Below, piece after piece: positions 58,790-64,000 of a stretch of 64,000 nucleotides of DNA. Positions within the stretch are counted from its first letter, which is position 1; the number at the start of each line of letters is the position of its first letter. Location of the stretch: contig JANTQA010000029.1 of the NCBI GenBank assembly GCA_027625915.1, positions 1,302,001 to 1,366,000 on the forward strand, written 5' to 3'. The notes under the pieces are model-generated. The model saw only the letters and a program-made list of their open reading frames with translations, was not told the origin of the DNA and did no database searches. The position numbers were made by a program, and so were the translations under genes. The DNA comes from Anaeramoeba flamelloides. Taxonomy: Eukaryota; Metamonada; Anaeramoebidae.

Positions 58790-60310
58790 TAAATTCAAAT
58801 AAATTCAATAAAATTTTAAGTTCAATTTCCTTTTTTTGAAATCAATTAACTCAACTAATAAAACAACTCAAGAGGAGAAACCTTTTGTAAGCAAAACCAA
58901 TTTCACAAAGTTTTTTCTCATTTAAAAGAATAGAGAGCTTTAATAAAAGCTTGTGTATAAAAATTTTTAAAACGAAAAACAAATTAAAAATTGTATGCTA
59001 ATTCTTTGAATTTATCAGTAAATATTTTTTCCCTTTTACTTGTGTTTTGAAAATAAGATAAAATATCGAATGTTGATTCGTTCATACAAGTTAACAGTAA
59101 TTACTATTTGTTGCAAAATAAATGGAACAAAAATTTTCCTTCAACTTTCCCGAAATTAGGTTTTATGAATAGATTTTACAGTTCGAATTTTTAATTCCTA
59201 AAACCAGCATAAATTATTAATTTCCCTTTTAGAATTGAGGGATTGGACGATTTATTTTAATCATTGGGATATGTTTATTTTTGAAAAGCTGAATGAAAAT
59301 TTTAATCTTTTTATGGTTCACTTAACAGTATAAATAGGTAACTGAATTAAAAAATTATAAACCATTTTTTTGGTAATAGTTGGAAAAAAATTTGACATGT
59401 TTACCCATTTCATTGTAAAAATAGCGTTTTTCAAAAAGTAGATAGTGATTTGTGAACTTACTCATAAAAAAAAAGGGAAAATGAAATACATATTTTTTCA
59501 CATTTTAAATCAAATACTAAGGATCCCAATGATACTTCCAATTGCAAAATAAAAAGATCAAAATTTACATTCAACTTTCTAAAAACCACAGATTCTCAAG
59601 AATTCAAATAAACCACTAAATTTACAGTTCTCAAAAGGGGAGAAATTATCTATACTCCTGATTCAAATATAATAATTGTTAATTTTGATTAGAAAATCAG
59701 AGTGCCTTTTTGGAAGTAAAAGAAAAATGAACATTTTGTTCGAGAGATTCCGAAACAGACAGTATTTTGATCGTGTTAAAAATCAAAAGAGTTTGAATAC
59801 TTTATATGAGTGTTCTGATAAAAATTTGGGACACTTCTAAAAAGTCAGAGACTTTTTTTTGTCAAAAATTTAAAATATAACTTCCAGCATTCACTAAAAC
59901 TTATCCAAACCACCAGAATTTTTTGAAGATAATTAGAATCTAAAAGGGAGATAAAATCTTTTCAAGAAGTATGGTATCTAACTTCAAGTTCTGTGAAACC
60001 AATTTCACCTTGATAGTTCAAGAGGATAATAATAAAACTTATTTCGTTCTTTTTTGACAAAATCTTAAAAATAGAGATTTTTTAAAATTTTAAAACAAAA
60101 ATTATCAGAAGTACAAACTCAAAAAAGTTGTTTTGAGAATCAGGTATTATTCTATTTTTTCGATTAAATCTATTTTATCTATTTTATCATATTTGATCGA
60201 AAAAGGGTAAGAGTATATTATTTATTCGAAATACATTTTTAATTTCTAAAATCTAAAAAATAATTTTATCTCTAATTGGTAACAAGTAGATTACTTATAT
60301 TCAATTAATA
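58790..60310. other. 1.5-kb AT-rich spacer with two short MITEs
   Basis: It contains the F5 copy (59104-59328) and a possible 181-bp element (59535-59715, CTTCCAA..TTGGAAG ends, TA both sides) whose left end also shows the F5 words AAAAAGATCAAAATTT. Nothing else recognised. Confidence 0.45.
59104..59328. mobile_element. TIR element, family F5 (225 bp)
   Basis: Left CTATTTGTTGCAAAAT..TTTTCCTTCAACTTTCC, right AAAGCTGAATGAAAATTTT..TTAACAG, TA on both sides. Confidence 0.62.
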
Positions 60311-60503
60311 GTTCCTATAGCTTAATTAGAGCGTTTCTATTTGTGCATGATCGAAATTAAACTTAAATAATTTATTATTATTTAGAGAAGAATTTCGATT
60401 GATCATACCAGTTGAAAACTCTTTGTGTGAGTCTTCTTTGGTTGTTCTACAAATAGAAAAGATCTTGGTTCAAGTCCAAGCCGGAACAATTTTTTTTTTT
60501 TTT
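60311..60503 (+). tRNA. tRNA-like pol III unit with long insertion (possible tRNA pseudogene)
   Basis: 5' part GTTCCTATAGCTTAATTAGAG resembles acceptor plus D-arm/A-box. 3' part has a perfect T-arm (CTTGG-TTCAAGT-CCAAG, B-box GGTTCAAGTCC), a CCGGAAC acceptor strand, then a 14-T terminator. Five of seven acceptor pairs form (two mismatches), and the D-loop is only five bases without GG. Between them, TTTCTATTTGT and ACAAATAGAAA form an 11-bp stem around about 100 nt. Read as an intron after position 37, one alignment gives anticodon TGT (Thr), but this is not secure. Alternatives: a degenerate tRNA with an unusual intron, a tRNA-derived SINE head, or a vault/Y-like pol III RNA. Confidence 0.4.
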
Positions 60504-60524
60504 AATACTTTACATCACTTCTTA

Positions 60525-60612
60525 AAAGTTAAGGGCCGAGTCATTTTCCGTGAATATGTACCCTACTCAGGAGTAACTTGAGACCAAAAGGGTATTGTGA
60601 AATAGGCCCTCC
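60525..60612 (+). ncRNA. Candidate structured RNA, GC-richer island
   Basis: In an AT-rich desert this 90-bp patch is much richer in G and C and has nested complementary arms: AAGGGCC with GGCCCT, TACCCT with AGGGTA, and CTCA with TGAG around GGAGTAACT. In AT-rich genomes such patches often mark RNA genes. No known RNA family was recognised. It lies about 20 bp after the T-run of the tRNA-like unit. Confidence 0.28.
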
Positions 60613-60956
60613 TTATGGTTGACAAAATTCAAATAACAAAAAAAAAAAATCCATTGGATAATTTTTACAAAAATTAAACGAAGAAAAAGAGTTTCAGATT
60701 TCCCAAAAAATCAAAATTTTAAAAAAAAAATTTCTTTTTTTCACACAATTAAAATATTTCACGAATGGATTAAATTTCTTTAATTTAAAACAAATTGTTT
60801 TCTTGTATTTCACAATCAATTTTATTCGATTTAGTCTGATTTGTGGTTATTTTAAAACCCTCTAAATTTGACCAAGTAAGGATTAGGTAATAGTCTTTCA
60901 ATAAAAATAACTCATTTGAAAAAAGAAAAAAAAGAAAAAAAAAGTCACCAAGATCT

Positions 60957-61062
60957 CAAAAAGCGCCAAAGAATCACACTTCAAAACTGACATAATTGTT
61001 TTCAAAATTGTAATTGACAACCATTTTAATTGTAACTTGAGTGTCGCTCTTTGGCGCTTTTT
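60957..61062. repeat. Long hairpin with GC-richer ends
   Basis: AAAAAGCGCCAAAGA and TCTTTGGCGCTTTTT are 15-bp inverted ends about 75 bp apart; inner arms (ACACTTCAAA / TTGAGTGT, AATTGT / ACAATT) continue the pairing imperfectly. No TA flank, so it is unlike the other MITEs. Confidence 0.5.
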
Positions 61063-61619
61063 TCTAAAAATGTCCTCATTTTTAGTTGTTGATTTTGGGA
61101 GATCGATCGTACTTCATAGGTTGTATGGTTTTTGATTGGTGTTAGGTCCTCAATAAAATTACTAAAAAGTTTTTTTCTATTTCAGAATAAAAAATTTCAC
61201 CGTAATGACTCTACCCTTAACAAAACAAGTTCGACTAAAAAAGTTACTAAAAACACCAAAGGTAACATATTTTATCAATACAAAGATAATTCAAGTTCAT
61301 TTTTTTTTCTCCCAACAACACGATTAGAAGAAAAAAAAATTGCAAAGTTACCATAGACTCAAAATACAAATCAAAAAAATTTCAAAAACATCCAAATTAT
61401 TATCAAAAATTCAATAATTAAATGAGAAAAAAAAGTTTCGTTTGCCCTAATCAAAATAATTTGATAAAACAAAAAAAAAAAATTTTGCAAGATCTTAATT
61501 CCAAAAAAATGAAATTATAACCAGAAAAAATTATTCAAAAGATATTCAATTGTAAATGTCATAATAGACCATTTTAAAATGTGCAAAAACATACGAGAAC
61601 AAAAATTAGATGAGTTTTA
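61063..61619. other. Short spacer, nothing recognised
   Basis: A 74-codon open frame at 61132-61356 has no start context or family features. The stretch is otherwise homopolymer-rich. Confidence 0.4.
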
Positions 61620-62660
61620 CAGTATGTTCTATAACCCGTGTTGACTTCAATAACTATTTTTTTTTCAAACTTTTGCTGTGGTTTTTTCAAAAAAGTGTTT
61701 TTTCGATGTTGTATTTAAAATTTTAGGAATTGTTTTGCTTTTATCTATTGTTGAGTGAAAATAAAAAGTTATCAAGAGTGTCTCTATTTTTAAAACAAGG
61801 AAGTCTGTTTTTTCAATAATATTGCCCTTCTCGAAGTCATAAAAGAAATTTTTTTTTAAAGTTTCAAAGAAATATTTTTTCTTCTAATGGATTGAAAAAA
61901 TTAAAAGATCTTGATATAGACAATGAAAATTGATCTTTTTAGTGGTTTAATTTGCTCTCATAAAGAAAATTGTTGAAAAAAAATTGATTTTTAAATAATT
62001 TAGACATTGGACATGGTATTGTCATATTATACCAGAAAAAATATCGGCTAATTAACTTTTGATTCAATATGAAATATTGCTTCACTGAGGATTCTTATCT
62101 TATCCAATATAGCCACAAAACACATGAAATAAATAAAGCTCGTCAATTACAAGATATTAATGAAGACAATTGACTTATAGGAAAAAAGAAAATTGAAATG
62201 AAATGATTTTTTTTTCTTTTCTTTTCTTATTCTTTGAAACATTTATATCCCATTTTTTGCCCATGTAGAGATACCACCAAAAAAGTTTTGAAGAAACTCG
62301 TTTTATCTTTTTTATTGTTTTTTTTTTGTATTTAATCAAATTGAAAGATTTGTTTTTCTGGATTTTTTTATTGGTTTGTTTAAATTTGGTTGAATTAGAT
62401 CTCTTTTCTAAGGAGATTAGTCTTGAAGGTTGTAGAAAAATACTTGATAACATGATCTATTGTAAATATTAGTTTGTTTTGGAAACTGCAAGGTTTCACT
62501 GAACTTTATTTTTTTGTTGAACACAAAATAAAACCCAAAAACCACAGCGAAAGAAAAAAAAAAAACATTTAAAAAAAAAAAAAACAACAGTTATTTCAAA
62601 AAAAATACTAATAATTTTGAAAAATACAAAAAAGGATAATACCCATTATTTAACAAACTG
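61620..62660. mobile_element. TIR element, family F2 (1.04 kb), copy 3
   Basis: CAGTATGTTCTATAACCCG at the left, CCATTATTTAACAAACTG at the right, TA both sides. Collinear with copy 2 along its length, including the conserved minus-strand FLQPSRLISLEKRSN frame. Not nested in anything recognised. Confidence 0.82.
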
Positions 62661-62785
62661 TAAAGTGAAATTTTTATCCAAATAAATTGATATTTAATGA
62701 ATGATCATTGAAATTCCTCAATGGGATATACAAGTAAGTTGGGGGGGATTCCAATGAGAATTTTCTTGAAAATTGAAAGACTTTA

Positions 62786-62962
62786 AGGGACTAGTCTATA
62801 TTATTATTTTATATTTGAACAATTTCTAAATAAGGATTCCTTATCTAGAAATAATTTTAATATTGAAAATAAAGAGGGTTCTTTCAAATTGAAGTAATTG
62901 ACAAACAATTTTCTCAATCTCTATTAAATTTACGTAAAAAAAATTAATAGAGACTAGTCCCT
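62786..62962. mobile_element. Short TIR element, family F10 (177 bp)
   Basis: AGGGACTAGTCTATATT and AATAGAGACTAGTCCCT inverted ends; flanks read TTAA on both sides, compatible with TA (mariner-like) or TTAA (piggyBac-like) target duplication. Only one copy here. Confidence 0.6.
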
Positions 62963-63589
62963 TAAGGAAAAAGACTGAATTTTAAATGAAAAAACGCTGA
63001 AAATTAAATGAAAATTTTAAGAAATAGTTATTTTGTGAAGAAAAAAGAAACCCACCCATTAAAAATAAAGAAAAAGCAAAGTAAAGAAAATATAATAATA
63101 AAGACATATTTATAAATATACCAATAAAAATATTTGAGATTGAATCATCAAAAAGTCATCTAAAGTCGTTGATTCCAAAAAAAAAATTACTTTTTGAAAT
63201 ATCTAATTTATTTTTGAGTGTGTGACCTTTCGATTTATTAATTTATTTTTGATTTTGGTTCCCTTTTTTTTCTTTTTAGATATTTCAATTATTGTTAGAA
63301 AAAGAAAAGGTAGACGATGGGAAAAAAATCAAATAAAAAGTACCTAAAAGCAAACCAGCGTATTATTAAAAATATTTATTTCAAATCAAAAAACAAAATA
63401 AATTCCAAAAAAAAAAATCCAAAAATCTAAGTAAAAAAATGAAAATAGTGATTTTGTTTCCCCTCATAAACAACTAATAGAAAAATAGTATAAATCTTGC
63501 GTATATAAACTGAATAATTAATATTATGTGGAAACATGATTAGATGTTAAAAATAATTTTTACAATTAATAAACATGTTTACTTTAATA

Positions 63590-64000
63590 AAAAAAACTTT
63601 TTCTAAAGAAGGGGTACACTTCCCAAATAGCTAATAACATCCATTTTAATTGTTACAGTCAGTTCAACTTTTAAGGCACAAACTTTCAAAGAAATTTAAG
63701 GCACAAAAAAAATCTCAAATTAAGGCACAAAATTTGTAATTTTATTTTTTACAATTTATTTTACTAGAATCTGATTTTTGTACCATAATTTGCGATTTTT
63801 ATTGTACCTTAAATTTCGTACCAGTTTGTACCTTAAAGTGGAACTGACTGTAATAAGATAATTCTGTATTGGTGATTTTACATTTTAATTATTCATTTTT
63901 TCATTTTTTAATATTTTTATTTTTGGATATTGAACAGTTGGAAATGAAAAAAAAAAAAAAAACAGGATAAGAAGAAACCAATTTGGAAATAATTTACAAG
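63590..64000. repeat. Dispersed repeat R46, second copy, interrupted by an F1 MITE and cut by the window end
   Basis: Reverse-complement match to 46060-46345 on both sides of the MITE at 63656-63850. Left side GGGGTACACTTCCC, right side ATAAGATAATTCTGTATTGG and on to the window edge. Confidence 0.65.
63656..63850. mobile_element. Palindromic MITE, family F1, copy 4
   Basis: 195 bp, CAGTCAGTTCAACTTTTAAG to GTGGAACTGACTG, TA on both sides. The host repeat exists without the insertion at 46060-46345 with a single TA at the same point, so TA duplication is directly seen. Confidence 0.9.

Noticed and set aside
58309-62453. Conserved short minus-strand frames in F2 copies as a transposase
   Set aside because: Only about 60-90 codons, no DDE or helix-turn-helix signature, absent as an open frame in copy 1; conservation follows from shared element DNA.
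1-64000. LTR retroelements, Polintons or other virus-like elements
   Set aside because: No long terminal direct repeats, capsid, integrase or protein-primed polymerase pieces were seen; the only retroelement signal is non-LTR.

Overview
The window is eukaryotic nuclear DNA from a very AT-rich protist. The genes have spliceosomal introns (GT..AG), long Asn, Ser and Glu/Lys tracts, and lie in large AT-rich deserts full of degraded transposons. The protein style (vWA plus Sec23/24-type zinc finger, CH/PH proteins with long charged middles, poly-Asn) and the small Med21 and RPC34 proteins suggest an amoeboid protist, perhaps an anaeramoebid or amoebozoan. That placement is an inference; no marker gene here fixes it.

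Six host genes are supported. From left to right they are: Mediator subunit Med21 (minus strand, 684 to 50, two exons); a vWA protein with a split Sec23/24-like zinc finger, related to the C-terminal half of circularly permuted Ras proteins (exons 3742-4268 and 8178-10394, 5' part not found); RNA polymerase III subunit RPC34/RPC6 (16612-17430); a 1816-residue protein with an N-terminal CH-like domain and two C-terminal PH-like domains (20514-25964), followed by about 800 bp of decayed coding sequence; a casein kinase 1-family kinase in three exons over 14.7 kb (33081-33269, 38947-39562, 46579-47801); and an unrecognised 520-residue basic/acidic protein on the minus strand (54034 to 52472).

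Everything else is mobile DNA or AT-rich desert. At least ten families of short terminal-inverted-repeat elements flanked by TA (Tc1/mariner-like MITEs) are present, and several copies are nested in each other. One MITE family has four palindromic copies of about 195 bp, and one of these sits in a repeat whose uninterrupted relative is also in the window. Non-LTR retrotransposon (LINE) fragments with endonuclease, reverse transcriptase and C-terminal zinc-knuckle regions fill the two kinase introns, all in the sense direction. A separate hairpin-plus-tandem-repeat family (59-bp hairpin core with CGTAGAGT repeats) has inserted at least twice into LINE copies.

A tRNA-like pol III unit with a roughly 100-nt insertion at the anticodon arm, and a GC-richer, foldable island just downstream of it, lie near 60.3-60.6 kb. 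The main message is a compact set of housekeeping genes whose introns and spacers were inflated by TA-targeting DNA transposons and LINEs, while the splice sites and reading phases of the host exons stayed intact.
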